Shown: piece by piece, positions 31,122 to 42,000 of the stretch
Numbering within the stretch: the first letter of the stretch is position 1
Layout: each line of letters opens with the position of its first letter
NCBI RefSeq assembly: GCF_012489685.1
Contig: NC_080042.1
Span: 77,195,093 to 77,259,092, forward strand
Length of the DNA: 64,000 nucleotides
Source of the DNA: Lotus japonicus
Lineage: Eukaryota; Streptophyta; Magnoliopsida; Fabales; Fabaceae
Direction: 5' to 3'
The notes under the pieces: model-generated
The model's input: only the letters and a program-made list of their open reading frames with translations
Databases searched by the model: none
What the model was told of the DNA's origin: nothing
Made by a program: the position numbers and the translations under genes

Positions 31122-31306
31122 CATGTATTATATGTGGTTTTTTTTGTAAGCATGTATTATGCGTGGTTATATAAACATCCATTTTTTGTTCCTAGAATGA
31201 AAAGAATCTAGAAGTGTCTAGATATACTTTAAGTTCATATTTAAAAAAAATACATATTAGTAATATATTTTTATAGAAAACTTATCAATAAATAGAATTG
31301 TGATTA

Positions 31307-31492
31307 AAACCAACAAAGTATAGCACAACTGGTAGGTAGTTGGACTCTTTAACCATCTAGTCCAGAGTTCGATTCCTGGGCGGTGCGTATGGTGAATCAT
31401 TTGTTGGGAGAGGCCTACCCACTTAATGTGATCTCAGAGTCTCGAAGGATTAGTTTCGTGGCTGTTGGCTGTGGGGATACCTTGAAAAAAAA
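31307..31492 (+). mobile_element. tRNA-derived SINE with 11-bp target duplication
   Basis: An element of about 186 bp with pol III-type internal boxes: an A-box-like TAGCACAACTGGTAGGTAG and a B-box GAGTTCGATTCCTGG. It ends in an A-run and is flanked by the perfect direct repeat AATTGTGATTA (31296-31306 and 31493-31503). The middle segment GGGAGAGGCCTACCCACTTAA and the end TGTGGGGATACCTTG are of a kind seen in plant SINEs. It does not encode a full tRNA. Confidence 0.85.
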
Positions 31493-31682
31493 AATTGTGA
31501 TTAGATGATTTCAATGTTCAATATTTCATTTTTTAATATTTAAAGTAATATATTTAGAAATTAACTATTTTAATATATATTTAATCTTTGAAAAAAATTA
31601 TTATCGGTAAAAATGTAATAAATTAATTAAAAAGGACAGCAGATGAAACAACCAAAAGATGGAACACTTTTTGGAAATGAAA

Positions 31683-31754
31683 TTAATCATCATTAGTTTT
31701 TCATTAACAACCACACATTAATATTAATCATCATTAGTTTTTCATTAACAACCT
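31683..31754 (+). repeat. Tandem duplication, period 41 bp
   Basis: TTAATCATCATTAGTTTTTC and the following ATTAACAACC occur twice, beginning at 31683 and 31724. The second copy leads into the ankyrin-promoter-like segment. Confidence 0.85.
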
Positions 31755-31927
31755 TACCTTATTATGAAATTGATAAATAACAAGTAATCATTAAAAATAA
31801 AATGTTAGAAAACATATTAATAATTTAAAAAATATAATTTTAATAAAAAAATTTTATTTTTTTTTTAAGGTTTTTAAGGTCTTTTTAGTTCCTTATTGAG
31901 AAAGACAGTCACTCAGTCACAGGTAAT
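31741..31927 (+). repeat. Orphan copy of the ankyrin gene 5' flank
   Basis: This stretch is similar over its length to 36177-36325, directly upstream of the ankyrin gene ATG. Both share TTCATTAACAAC, AAATTGATAAATAACAAGTA, AAAATAAAATGTTAGA, CATATTAATAATT, TTTTTAGTT and TTATTGAGAAAGACAGTCAC. No ankyrin exon follows the copy at 31.7 kb. Confidence 0.75.
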
Positions 31928-32043
31928 TAGCTAAATTAGCTGGCACCCAGAAAAGAATTACAAATAAATAATTTACACATCATTTTTATTTTACAAATAA
32001 TACATTATACCCCAAATAAAGGGTTGTCTAAATGACCCATCTT

Positions 32044-32816
32044 AAAATTTGGGTTAAATAACCCAAGATCTAGGTGGACCAATCACATTTAAGATAAATT
32101 AGTTGATTTTTTTATATTTTATTTATTAATTTATCTAGGGTTAAATATGATTTAGGTCCCTGACTTATATACATAAATATAAAATGGTACTAAAAAATAC
32201 ACAAAAGTTTTAGTCCTTGAAATTATTTTTCACATATATTTCAGTCCCTCAAAAATTTCTCACGGTTTGTATTTGCCATAGTTTATTGCCATGGTTTGTA
32301 TTTAGCAAACACAATACCCCGTCGATTAAAATTTTTCACCTTGCCATAGTTTGTTCCTCATCATTTGTACTTAGCAAAGACAAGACGACGTGGGTTTCAT
32401 ATAGATATATAGATCTACAGAAGAAAACATTAATTTATGAAACATAAAAAGGTGCATTCACAAAGGGTTGCATAAGATATAGTTACCCATGGCTGCGTTC
32501 TTTGATAACCCCAATGGTTGCATAAGCTGGACAATGATTTCATGGTGAATTTTTAGGTTTTGAAATAATTATGTGGGGAGAAGGACTAAGTTTAATGGAA
32601 GAAATTTTTGAGGGACCAAAATAGATGTGAAAAATAATTTCAAGGATTAAAACCTTTGCACTTTTTTTAGGTACCATTTTAGATTCATTTGTATAAGTTA
32701 GGGACCAAAAACATATTTAATGCTATAAATTAATAAATAAAATATACAAAATTCAACCAATTTATCTTAAATGTGATTGGTCCACCTAGACCATGGGTTA
32801 TTTAACCCAAATTCTA
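32044..32816. mobile_element. Non-autonomous element with about 260-bp terminal inverted repeats
   Basis: Left arm (32044-32310) and right arm (about 32560-32816) are inverted copies. The outer parts share TTTGGGTTAAATAACCCA, CTAGGTGGACCAATCACATT and TAAGATAAATT. The inner parts share GGTCCCTGACTTATA-like, TTGAAATTATTTTTCACAT and GGTCCCTCAAAAATTT-like words. Such long arms would give an almost perfect stem of about 260 bp. The loop holds no transposase. The target duplication was not resolved. Confidence 0.75.
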
Positions 32817-34699
32817 CCCACCCTGATTCCTATCATCTTCAACCTCCAGCCCCCACCACCTGTAGCCATTATTCACCACCTGTGCTGGGTTTTTGAACTG
32901 GGCACTTGAGATTGGTACTGAGACTTGCTTGGCAATTGCTCGATTGGAGATTGGTTGCAGATTTGGGAAGAGAGTGTGATGGATGGTGGACCTAACGTTG
33001 TTTTGAAGATGGGACCATTTGCAGATCATGGAGATGCATCTGAGTCATCAACGCCACCCAACTGACCCAAGAGAGGGGAAGAAACAGAAAACAAGCAGAG
33101 TTATTGTGTGTTTTGCATTTCTGGGTTTAAGCTTTTGGCTATGGGGTTTGCATTTCTGGGTTTGAAGTCAGGAAGAAACAGAACAGCAAACATAGTAACT
33201 CAAGAACCAAACTGATTGTGTTGTTGGGTGGCAAAGTAACTCAAAAACCAACTCAATTTCACACTCTTCTTGTTATGTTTTTGTTAAAAATTAAACTTAT
33301 GAATTAATTGTGTTGTTGCGTTGTTGAATGAGCTTATGAGAAGGGATGGGTGGTGGTGAGAGGGAAGAAGAAGATGGTGGGTTGACAAGGGAGGAAGAAG
33401 AAGAGGTTAATGATTAATACATAAATTATTTGGATAATAATTATCTATGTTTTGGGTGTTATGTCAATTAATGAAATCTTCATTATGCAATTTAGACAGA
33501 ACATTAACGGAATGAATAAAAGTGTTGACGGCAAAATCATATGAAATACAGATTGCCTCTTATAAAATAAGAGATCTAAATCGTACACTTGTGATTGATG
33601 AGGAACGAAAAGTAAAATTAAGCCATTAGTTTAAATTACAAAAGTGAATGACTTTTGGCATACCACTTACTGTGAGTGTACAACTGAAGTTTTTAAACTT
33701 CAAAAATAGTAATTTGGGTCTCAAACATCACACTCATGTCAGAAAAATTTCAAGTGAAGAGAGCCTTAGTAGTTGAGAAGACCTCGTCACTGAAAAATAA
33801 AATTAAATCATAAAATATATTAAAATTAAAAAATATATCAAAATTATTGTTTTGTTTATTACTTTATTTGATAAAATCTAAAATCTAATATATGATTGGA
33901 AAAACAAAAACCTAAACAAATCTAATGTATGCAGCGAGTAAAAGTGGCGGTTGGAGCCGCGACAACAACGAAGCCCGGTGGTGGTCTGTTGGGCTGCGAT
34001 GTGGGGGCTGTGACGCGGAGGAAGACATGGTGGCTTGCTGGATTGATTATGGATCTAGTGGTGATATTGAGATCGTGACCACACCCATTTTTCTCCAATC
34101 TCTACTAATCCAGAAATTTCATCTCCATACAAGCAAAATATAAAACCCTATAGTTGAGGTTGAGGAAAGGTTCTGGAATAAAAAAGATAAGATGAATTAA
34201 GATGAAGAATAAAGAATGTGCGGGCAGCTTATATTGGTGAATTTAAGGTCCAATCCCCTAATAGGGTTTCACATCACTTAAAAATTGTCACATAGAACAA
34301 AAACATTTAGAAAATTAACGGAAAAGTGAAGGGGAATCAAAACCTTTGACAGAATATAAGGTTTGAGATCAAGAATGCTATTTTTGAAATTTATAAACTC
34401 CAATTGCATATTCACGTTAAATGAGGATTAAAAGTACATTTAAGCATAAAAAAAAAAAAAACATAATCAAATATACCCTTAATCTCGAGCTCCCAGTATT
34501 CGCACTTAAAAGGACCAAAAGCAAAATATTCAAATGCTCATGTGGAGTGCGCAAACATATAATTGTCCAATAAAATGAGAGAATCTGGGGCAATGTGTCA
34601 AGAAAACAAATATTCAAATGAACCAAACGTAGCTAATGTAAGAGACATTAAGCCACATGCAACAAAAGATCAGGAACAGAAGTTCAGCAGTATAATAAA
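32817..34699. other. Spacer downstream of the SKP1-like gene
   Basis: No gene supported. 33340-33410 is GA-rich. The open plus frame 33925-34143 is Gly/Trp-rich and unrecognised. 34400-34699 probably includes the SKP1-like 3' UTR. Confidence 0.4.
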
Positions 34700-35574
34700 C
34701 TAAAGAAGAAAGATTTTCCTAATTTGATCAGGAGTCTTATTTCTGATCATGAGTTCCACAGTCTCGCAAGTGAGATTCAAAAGGTTCTTTATGTCCAAAG
34801 CATTTGCAGCCTGAAAGGAAGAGCAATGGAACATGGAATTAAAACATTATAAATTTGATACAGGAAAATGTCAATAGCAATTTCATGATAGATAACGCAA
34901 ATTGCAAACAAACATTAAAAGTGCAAAAGCTGGCCGAGGCCACCAAGACCAAAGCCATATATGTAATCCATTACTGCGTAGTTGGGCATAAAAAATGCAT
35001 ACAGAATTCGAACAAATTGCATAATCATGAGAAGTAAAATGTGCAGGAATAGAAAAAGGGATAGATTTGCTTAAAGTATGCAAAATCCTATCAGATAAGT
35101 GTCCCATCCTCTTATGTAAGGAAGGGCTGCGATATCATAGTATTAGTAATGACATAAAAATCAAACAAATACCTTAATCCCAAATTTCATAATAAACGAT
35201 TACCACATCACATAATAGTATTAAAAAAAAACTAAATATGAAAACACGAAATCTGCCAATCATAGAAAATATTGAGAAGAGATGCATACCTTGACGAGAT
35301 CCTTGAGCGTGGGCACATCAACCTTGACGAAATCAGCATCCCATTGCTTGAGATCCTCGATGCCTGAACGGGAAGCGTCAACGTGTTTTTTGCAGTATTC
35401 AATAACCTTGGCGAATATCCTGCCGGTGACACTTGGAAGATCAATATTGCTGTTATCGGCGCAATCAGCCTTAATCATGTGCTCTATGCACCCCAACTGA
35501 AGCGCCACAGCCTCCTCGACCTCGAACGCCTCACCGTCAGAACTCTTTAGGGTGATCATTCTTGTAGATGCCAT
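34700..35574 (-). CDS. SKP1-like protein with truncated C-terminus (2 exons, 131 aa)
   Basis: Exon 1 is 35574-35290 and exon 2 is 34810-34700, joined in phase 0 (...[17 protein letters not shown]...). The chain follows plant SKP1/ASK proteins: [20 protein letters not shown], then [12 protein letters not shown], then [14 protein letters not shown], then WDADFVKVD, then [25 protein letters not shown]. It stops after IRKIFLL. Normal SKP1 is about 155-160 residues and continues with an acidic NDFTPEEEE-type stretch and a final WAFE. Those last 20-25 residues are absent and are not found just downstream. SKP1 bridges CUL1 (BTB fold) and F-box proteins (C-terminal helices) in SCF E3 ligases. This product could keep CUL1 binding but have weak or no F-box binding. 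It may be a diverged ASK-type paralogue or a decaying gene. Confidence 0.85.
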
Positions 35575-35675
35575 GAATCGCTAAGCCTAATATGCCTTTC
35601 AAAGTTTCAACTAAATTTGGAGTAATCTGCTTGTGCGTGATGCCGTATGAATCAAGATTGATGCGTCCCTCCGCT

Positions 35676-35683
35676 TATTTATA
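35676..35683 (-). promoter_or_regulatory. TATA box of the SKP1-like gene
   Basis: On the minus strand CTATAAATAAG, about 100 bp before the ATG at 35574. The spacing fits a short leader and suggests the gene is still transcribable. Confidence 0.6.
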
Positions 35684-36176
35684 GAGCCAGCTTAGACGTT
35701 GCCTAGCAAAGATTCGTTTTTTTTTTTTACATTGTTGATTTTTCTTCTTAAATCCTAACAAAATCCCAACAAATTTTCTTTTGTTCGAGATAATATCTAT
35801 ATCTTTTTTTTTTGAAAGTGATAATATCTATATCTAATCTAATTTCATATCATGATTTGAAATAATATAAGAGCCGTTAAATTCTGAGGGATATATTTTC
35901 CAAATATAACAAAAAAATAAAATCTAAGGGATATCCGTTAATTTGAATGTTGATTAGTATTTTTGCTATTTTCATATTCAATATTTTATTTTGGGGTGTG
36001 AATATTGTTTAGTTCCAACAAGATAAACTAAAACTTGAAATTATTTAAAATTAAAATAAATTATATGCATTAAGTTGACATCGAATATAGTATTTCATTT
36101 CATCTAATATATTTTCATATTCAATATTTTATTTTGATGAAAAATATTTTTTTTTTAAAAAGCCTCCATCAATATT

Positions 36177-36325
36177 CATTAACAACAACCTAACCTTATT
36201 ATAATAAAATTGATAAATAACAAGTATTTATTAAAAATAAAATGTTAGACATATTAATAATTAAAAATAATAATTTTAAGCAAACCTTTTTTTTAGTTCT
36301 TTATTGAGAAAGACAGTCACAGGTG
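36177..36325 (+). repeat. Ankyrin gene 5' flank with a second copy at 31.7 kb
   Basis: Ends about 40 bp before the ankyrin ATG, so it probably contains the core promoter or leader. It matches 31741-31927 with small gaps. The 790-bp space between the SKP1-like and ankyrin ATGs serves both divergent genes. Confidence 0.75.
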
Positions 36326-36364
36326 ATGAGACTACCCTAATTCAGAAAGCTTGGTAATATATCA

Positions 36365-39069
36365 ATGGAGATGGAAGTAGACAGTGAGAAGAACCAGCAA
36401 GACACAGTGATGGTGAAAGAGAAGGATCTCTTCAAAGCTGCTGAAGAAGGTGACACCTCAACCTTCCAAGCATCGTCCCCTGAAACACTCTCCGAATCCC
36501 TCTCTCTAAGGAACGAAGACGCTCGCTCCCTTCTCCATGTTGCCGCTTCTTCCGGCCACTCCCAGGTACCCTTTTAACCCTCCTCAAAAGGGTCTCTTAT
36601 TTTCCCTTTCAATTGCTGTAAAAACATGTTCTTTTTGCGTTTGGACCAGAACCGAAATTAGGGTTCGTAAATAGTGAATTCAAGCTTAAATTTTGGGGGA
36701 AATGTTAATTTGTCATGTTTGTTGATGGGAATGTATCAGGTGGTGAAGATATTGTTGTCTGCTGATGCATCAGCTAGTGTGGTAAATAGTGCTGATGATG
36801 AAGGGTGGGCGCCGCTTCATTCTGCGGCCAGCATTGGGAATTTGGAGATAGTGGAGGCTTTGTTGAGCAAAGGTGACTGCTTTATTACCTTTAAAGTTTA
36901 AGAGATTTCCTGATGAAGCAGGCTGCATTTTTCTGATTATTGTGTATTCCTTGACAAATTTTATTCAGTTGAACTTAATTTTTTAGATTTAGATAGACTT
37001 TTTTTGTTAGTGATGTTTTCCAAGGGGATATGGTGATTTCAATTGAATATTACATTTGAATAGAGTTGAAATGTATCTTCTCCAGCTTGATGATGTTTAT
37101 GCCCCTTCCCCCACTTAAAGCCATCTTTTAGCCCTATTCAGATAATGGCCTAGCATTAAGAAGCTTCTGAATTTAGGTAGAGCATGCTATTGAAAAAGTG
37201 GTACTGGTTACACAGTTAGTTGAGCGCTGTCAACAAGAAAGCTGTACCCATGTTGTGTTGAATTTCAGTATCTCTTTGGATGCTCCTAGTTGCATTTTAG
37301 AATTTCATACTAACCTGTCAAACATTCAGTCTCTCTTTTGATTTAAAATTGATGTTTTGAGTTAAGTATATACTAACATATGTGATAGATTGTAGTGAAA
37401 TGTTGTGTCCCGTGATTTTTAGAAATTGATTCCTGTGTTCGCTTTGTATTGCATTTGGGTCTAATGTTGTATCTGTGTTTTTTAGGGTGTTAAATGCTTT
37501 TTTTGGTTAATTTTCATTTCATAGTTGTTAATTGAATATATTATCGAGTGCTGTCTATACGTTTAAAATTATGGAATAGCTCTTAAAAAGTTCACAAATC
37601 TAGTCATAGAATAATGCAGTACCATTGCATTGACCAATACGTCCATGTTTATATTTCATTTACAATGTATAAAATTTATCAACTATCTTGAATGTTCTCC
37701 ATTTTTGTTAGGAGCTGATGTTAATCTAAAAAATGGCGGGGGCCGAACAGCTTTACACTATGCCGCCAGTAAAGGTCGGGTGAAGATTGCTGAAATACTC
37801 ATCTCACATGATGCCAAGATTAATATAAAGGACAAGGTTGTAGCATGGACACATTTGATATATGTGTGGCATTGTCGTCTTCATGTCCTCCATTTTTCAT
37901 AACCACATTGTTAAGATGACATATATAATAATTTAGTGTATGTCTTGTACTATAATCAGGTTGGTTGCACCCCATTGCATCGGGCAGCGAGCACTGGGAA
38001 CTCTGAGTTGTGTGAACTTCTGATTGAAGAAGGGGCAGAGGTTGATGCTGTAGATAGAGCTGGTCAAACTCCTTTAATGAGTGCTGTAATTGACCGTAAC
38101 AAAGAGGTATACTATTACTTATTCTATTTGTGTGCTTGCTTGCTCTTATGGTTACCTTATTAAGAACCATAGGTTGACTCATTTCCTGTCACTGATTAAC
38201 ACTTTCATCACTCATGTTATATTTAATTGATGATAAGTGCCCTAGCAATAGTATCAATCTTTTTTTACACTAAAAGAACAATTGATATTCCTAGCATGAT
38301 ATTTAAAGACGTTAAAATAATTTTCCTTTCTACTATTGAAAGAACATTTACATTCCTCCTTGTGTATCTTCCTTCTTCCCCCTCTGGGACAAAAACTATC
38401 TTAGAGGGATATATCCAAAATTTTCACTCATCTTTCAGCAATTTTTCTCTACAACTATGTATGCCTTTTATATTAATAAATAGATTAGACGTTTTAGGTA
38501 AGATTAAACAGCAAAGAATAAGGATTGACACCCAAATATTTGCTAGTCATGACTTTATCGTACTGCTTACAACTATTTCGGTTTAAAAGGAAATATCGGT
38601 TAGTAGTAGACTAGTAGGATGTTATTGTTATCAAATGTGGAAAAATTGGTTGGAGGCATATGGAAAACTTCAAGATACTTATTGGTAGTTGATATGTACC
38701 TCAGAACACTTTTTCTTTAATTTTTTTTATCAAATATGTTCGGTACATATTATCACTTACAGGATTAAGTATCAATGGTAAGTTAGTTTTAGAGTTGACT
38801 TCATTAGTAATTTTGTAATCAATATATACATAGAGTAGATTGGTGTCTATGATGAGTAGTTATGTTATTAGAGTCTCATAATTCTGGAACAACACACATT
38901 TATTCATGTTCATAAATCTCTATGTCTGGTTTCGCAGATCGCCCTTCTTCTTATAAGACATGGAGCAGATGTGGATGTGGAGGACAAGGAAGGGTACACA
39001 GTGCTCGGTCGAGCTACAGATGAGTTTAGAGCAATATTAATCGATGCTGCCAAGGCCATGCTTGAGTAA
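36365..39069 (+). CDS. Ankyrin repeat protein, gankyrin/PSMD10-like (5 exons, 245 aa)
   Basis: Exons: 36365-36565, 36740-36872, 37712-37836, 37960-38106, 38938-39069; the sum is 738 nt. After an acidic N-terminus (MEMEVDSEKNQQD) the chain is a stack of about six ankyrin repeats: DARSLLHVAASSGHSQVVKI, EGWAPLHSAASIGNLEIVE, GRTALHYAASKGRVKIAE, GCTPLHRAASTGNSELCE, GQTPLMSAVIDRNKEIALL and a last degenerate one ending EGYTVLGRATDEFR. Size and repeat layout match the 26S proteasome non-ATPase subunit 10 (gankyrin) type. In animals and yeast this is an assembly chaperone that binds the ATPase Rpt3. Arabidopsis has a single close relative (At2g03430 from memory). Its function in plants is inferred. 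Both the 5' and 3' flanks have extra copies nearby. Confidence 0.92.
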
Positions 39070-39111
39070 TACAACAAGAAGAAATTAGAAAATTGTCATT
39101 GATGCAAAGAG

Positions 39112-39740
39112 AGCACAATACAGCAAATTAAGGTTGCTTTTGTTGAAAAAAAGTGGTCCTCCGTACTTTGCCCTGATCATAGAAGCTGTTTTTAAAGTGA
39201 GATTTTACTTGTTTTTGGTGTTTATGTATACAATCAGAGCTTACGACTTGTTAGATCATGCAATATGCTCTATGTAATGAAAGGTACATAGTATGTTGAA
39301 AGGGGTTATTTATGCATTATTGGTATGTTATGTTGGCAGTTTAAAAACAAATTAGAGATGGAAGATTAGAACTTTTCAGTAGAAGTGTGATAGGCATGCA
39401 GAACTCAAATCATAGACAATATCAAACTCTATGATCCAACATAAATTTATTAGATAATCACAGTATTAACACAAAACACCACTAAAAGGAAAGGTTTGGA
39501 TCAGGAAGAAACGGTAAACTTATCATAAAGCACAGAATTATTAAAAATTAACGCAAGGGGAAAATGGAAGTGGATAAAAAAGAGCAGGCATGCTTCATCT
39601 CCAAGGATCTGGTGAGAAAACCTAGGTTGTTGAGATTTTTTTTTGAAGTTTAGCAGCTTCTGCTGTTGTTGAAGATAGGTTGTTGAGATTAGGCTGGTAA
39701 GTTAAAAAATGTTAGAAACTTTTCTTTTGTCAATTCTTAC
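39112..39740 (+). repeat. Ankyrin gene 3' flank, copy 1 of a local duplication
   Basis: Matches 42001-42515 downstream of the UGT gene in the same order: GCACAATACAGCAAATTAAG, GTGAGATTTTACTTG, AATGAAAGGTACATA, TGTTGAAAGGG, TGGCAGTTTAAAAACAAAT, AATCACAGTATTAACACAA, AGCAGGCATGCTTCATCT and AAGGATCTGGTGAGAAAAC. It is the 3' UTR and downstream DNA of the ankyrin gene. Confidence 0.85.
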
Positions 39741-39955
39741 ATGGTAGCTTCACACTGAAGATTTGAATAACTTTTTAGAATATTTATTATTGTGACTTAA
39801 ATATTTCTACATGATTATTCCCTTTTCTTCGAGTGAAAACATATAAAATTGAAGGGAAAGAATCCATTTATCAAAATTTCACAAATTCTTATTATGTGAT
39901 ACTTTTGTATCTATTTTTTGTATATCAATACATGATGATAGAGAAATATGCATAA

Positions 39956-40143
39956 GTTGAATTCCAAGGGAGAGTAATGGGCCAGCAGACCGGTTCGCGA
40001 AGCTAGGAGCGAGTGCAGGTCCGCCAGGACTTCAGATTTGGCATGAACCTTGTTTTGAAGTCCAACCGCTTCTTCTTAGGGATGAGCTAGCTCTTTAGTT
40101 TTTTGTTTTTTGTCTTTTAATTTTCCGTTGTACCAAAAAAAGA
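39956..40143 (+). mobile_element. 5'-truncated LINE 3' end with 16-bp target duplication
   Basis: An insert of 188 bp lies between perfect 16-bp repeats AGAGAAATATGCATAA (39940-39955 and 40144-40159). It ends TTTTGTCTTTTAATTTTCCG, TTGTACC and an A-rich tail, the usual 3' end of plant L1 LINEs. The long target duplication, A-tail and small size fit a truncated target-primed insertion. Confidence 0.75.
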
Positions 40144-40546
40144 AGAGAAATATGCATAAAAGATACACACAATAACATCATGGAATGAGGTTCAATAAAT
40201 TAGGCATGAGTTTCAACTCTCAACTAACTTTGACTAGCCAATGAAATGAATTAGGAATTTTTTTTTGGTCAATAATGAATTTGGAATATGAGTCATGTCA
40301 TGATGTAAGTTCGTTGAATTAAGCAGGATTTGGATTTTGAATCCTCTCAGGCTGCTTCACCCGCCGCCTAAGAGAGAATGGTAAAATAATTAAATAATAT
40401 TTCTCTTTGATTTAATCCAAGCCTTCAAATTTTAAAATGAATGGTGGTCCAGACATATCAGGACTTCTATCTATGCAACATTTCTCTCCCTACCAATTTC
40501 CAATACACAGAAAGCAGAGCAGAAATCATCAGTGAGTTGCTAAAAC

Positions 40547-41932
40547 ATGTCTCCTGCTTCTGTTGTTCATGTTGCTCTATTGCCAAGTGCTGGCATGGGC
40601 CATCTCACTCCATTTCTGAGGCTAGCTGCTCTGCTTGTTCGCCACCACTGCCATGTAACTCTCATCACCCCTCAACCCACTGTCTCAAAGGCAGAACAAC
40701 ACCTTCTCACTCGGTTCCAATCTTCTTTCCCTGATGTCAACCAAGTCCAGTTTCATGTTGTTCCTCCTGATGAAGATGTTCCCTCTGCTGCTGACCCTTT
40801 TTTCCTCCAATTTGCAGCCATTCGTAGATCTTCCCACCTTCTCTCCCCTATACTTGCTTCACTTTCACCACCTTTGTCTGCTTTTGTCTATGACATGACC
40901 CTGATTTCCCCTGTTCTTCCCATTGCTAACACCCTGGGTGTCCCTTACTACATCTTGTTCACTTCTTCAGCTACCATGTTCTCCTTCTATTCCTACTTCC
41001 CCAGTTTACCTGCACCTCAATCCTTTCCTGATGTTGTTGAGATTCCAGGAGTTTTAGCCATACCTAAATCGTCAATCCCTCCACCACTTATGATCCCCAA
41101 CAGTATATTTGGTAACCTTTTCAAGGAGGACTCTCCTAAGCTAACAAAACTACATGGGGTTTTCATCAATACATTTGAAGGACTAGAAGCAGTGTCCCTG
41201 GAGGCTCTTAACTGTGGAAAAGTGGTCAAAGAATTGCCCCCAGTTTATCCAGTTGGTCCTTTTGTGCCTTGTGAGTTTGAAAAGGTTGACCAGAAGGGAG
41301 CACCATTGACATGGCTTGATGATCAACCTGATGGGTCTGTGGTGTATGTTTGCTTTGGCAGTAGAACTGCCCTGGGGAGGGACCAAATAAGAGAGTTAGG
41401 AGATGGGTTGGTTAGAAGTGGATGCAGATTTTTGTGGGTGGTGAAGGACAAGAAAGTTGACAAGGAAGATGAAGAAGGGTTGGATGGGTTGCTGGGGGAA
41501 GAGCTTGTGGAGAGGATAAAAGAGAAGGGGTTGGTTGTGAAAGAGTGGGTGGACCAAAGTGAGATTCTTGGCCACAAGGCTGTGAGAGGGTTTGTGAGTC
41601 ATTGTGGGTGGAACTCAGTGATTGAAGCAGCATGGTGTGGTGTTCCAATTTTGGGGTGGCCTCAGATTGGAGATCAGAAGATAAATGCAGAAGTAGTGTC
41701 AAAGAGCGGGTGGGGTGTGTGGAAGAAAGATTGGGGTTGGGAAGGAGAACGTGTGGTGAAAGGTGAGGAGATTGGAGAGGCTGTAAAAGAGATGATGAAT
41801 AATGAATCTCTTAAGATCAGAGCAGTGCAAGTCAAAGAGGATGCAAGGAAGGCCATCAGTGTTGGTGGGGGATGTGAGATTGCTCTTCAGAATCTAAGGG
41901 AAGAGTGGAAGAAGATTGTTAAGAACATTTGA
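40547..41932 (+). CDS. UDP-glycosyltransferase, UGT708 (C-glycosyltransferase) type (461 aa)
   Basis: A single exon; ATG at 40547 in the context AAAACATGTC. The N-terminal half carries PSAGMGHLTPFLRLAALL with the catalytic His19, and the likely partner Asp116 (SAFVYDMTL). The C-terminal half has the 44-residue plant PSPG box from W334 to Q377 (WVDQSEILGHKAVRGFVSHC..., ending WPQIGDQ), which binds UDP-sugar. Overall it resembles the UGT708 family, whose members in soybean, kudzu and other plants C-glucosylate 2-hydroxyflavanones or isoflavones. I infer a soluble cytosolic enzyme of C-glycosylflavone or isoflavone formation; the acceptor and sugar cannot be read from the sequence. The PSPG box ends in Q, as usual for UDP-glucose users. 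No intron, full length for the family. Confidence 0.92.
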   Translation: MSPASVVHVALLPSAGMGHLTPFLRLAALLVRHHCHVTLITPQPTVSKAEQHLLTRFQSSFPDVNQVQFHVVPPDEDVPSAADPFFLQFAAIRRSSHLLSPILASLSPPLSAFVYDMTLISPVLPIANTLGVPYYILFTSSATMFSFYSYFPSLPAPQSFPDVVEIPGVLAIPKSSIPPPLMIPNSIFGNLFKEDSPKLTKLHGVFINTFEGLEAVSLEALNCGKVVKELPPVYPVGPFVPCEFEKVDQKGAPLTWLDDQPDGSVVYVCFGSRTALGRDQIRELGDGLVRSGCRFLWVVKDKKVDKEDEEGLDGLLGEELVERIKEKGLVVKEWVDQSEILGHKAVRGFVSHCGWNSVIEAAWCGVPILGWPQIGDQKINAEVVSKSGWGVWKKDWGWEGERVVKGEEIGEAVKEMMNNESLKIRAVQVKEDARKAISVGGGCEIALQNLREEWKKIVKNI

Positions 41933-42000
41933 GAATCAATGATTTGGTGCTTTCATCTATTGTTGGAGTTGAATCTAATAGGAAGCAATGATTTTGAATA

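Noticed and set aside
31315..31390. Possible functional tRNA gene
   Set aside because: The A and B boxes are present but no cloverleaf can be drawn; target duplication and A-tail show it is a SINE.
38227..38586. 119-codon plus frame in the last ankyrin intron
   Set aside because: It lies wholly in an intron, is AT-driven with Ile/Phe/Ser bias, and has no domain.
41183..41856. Several minus frames opposite the UGT gene
   Set aside because: They are antisense shadows of the conserved UGT coding strand with no recognisable domain.
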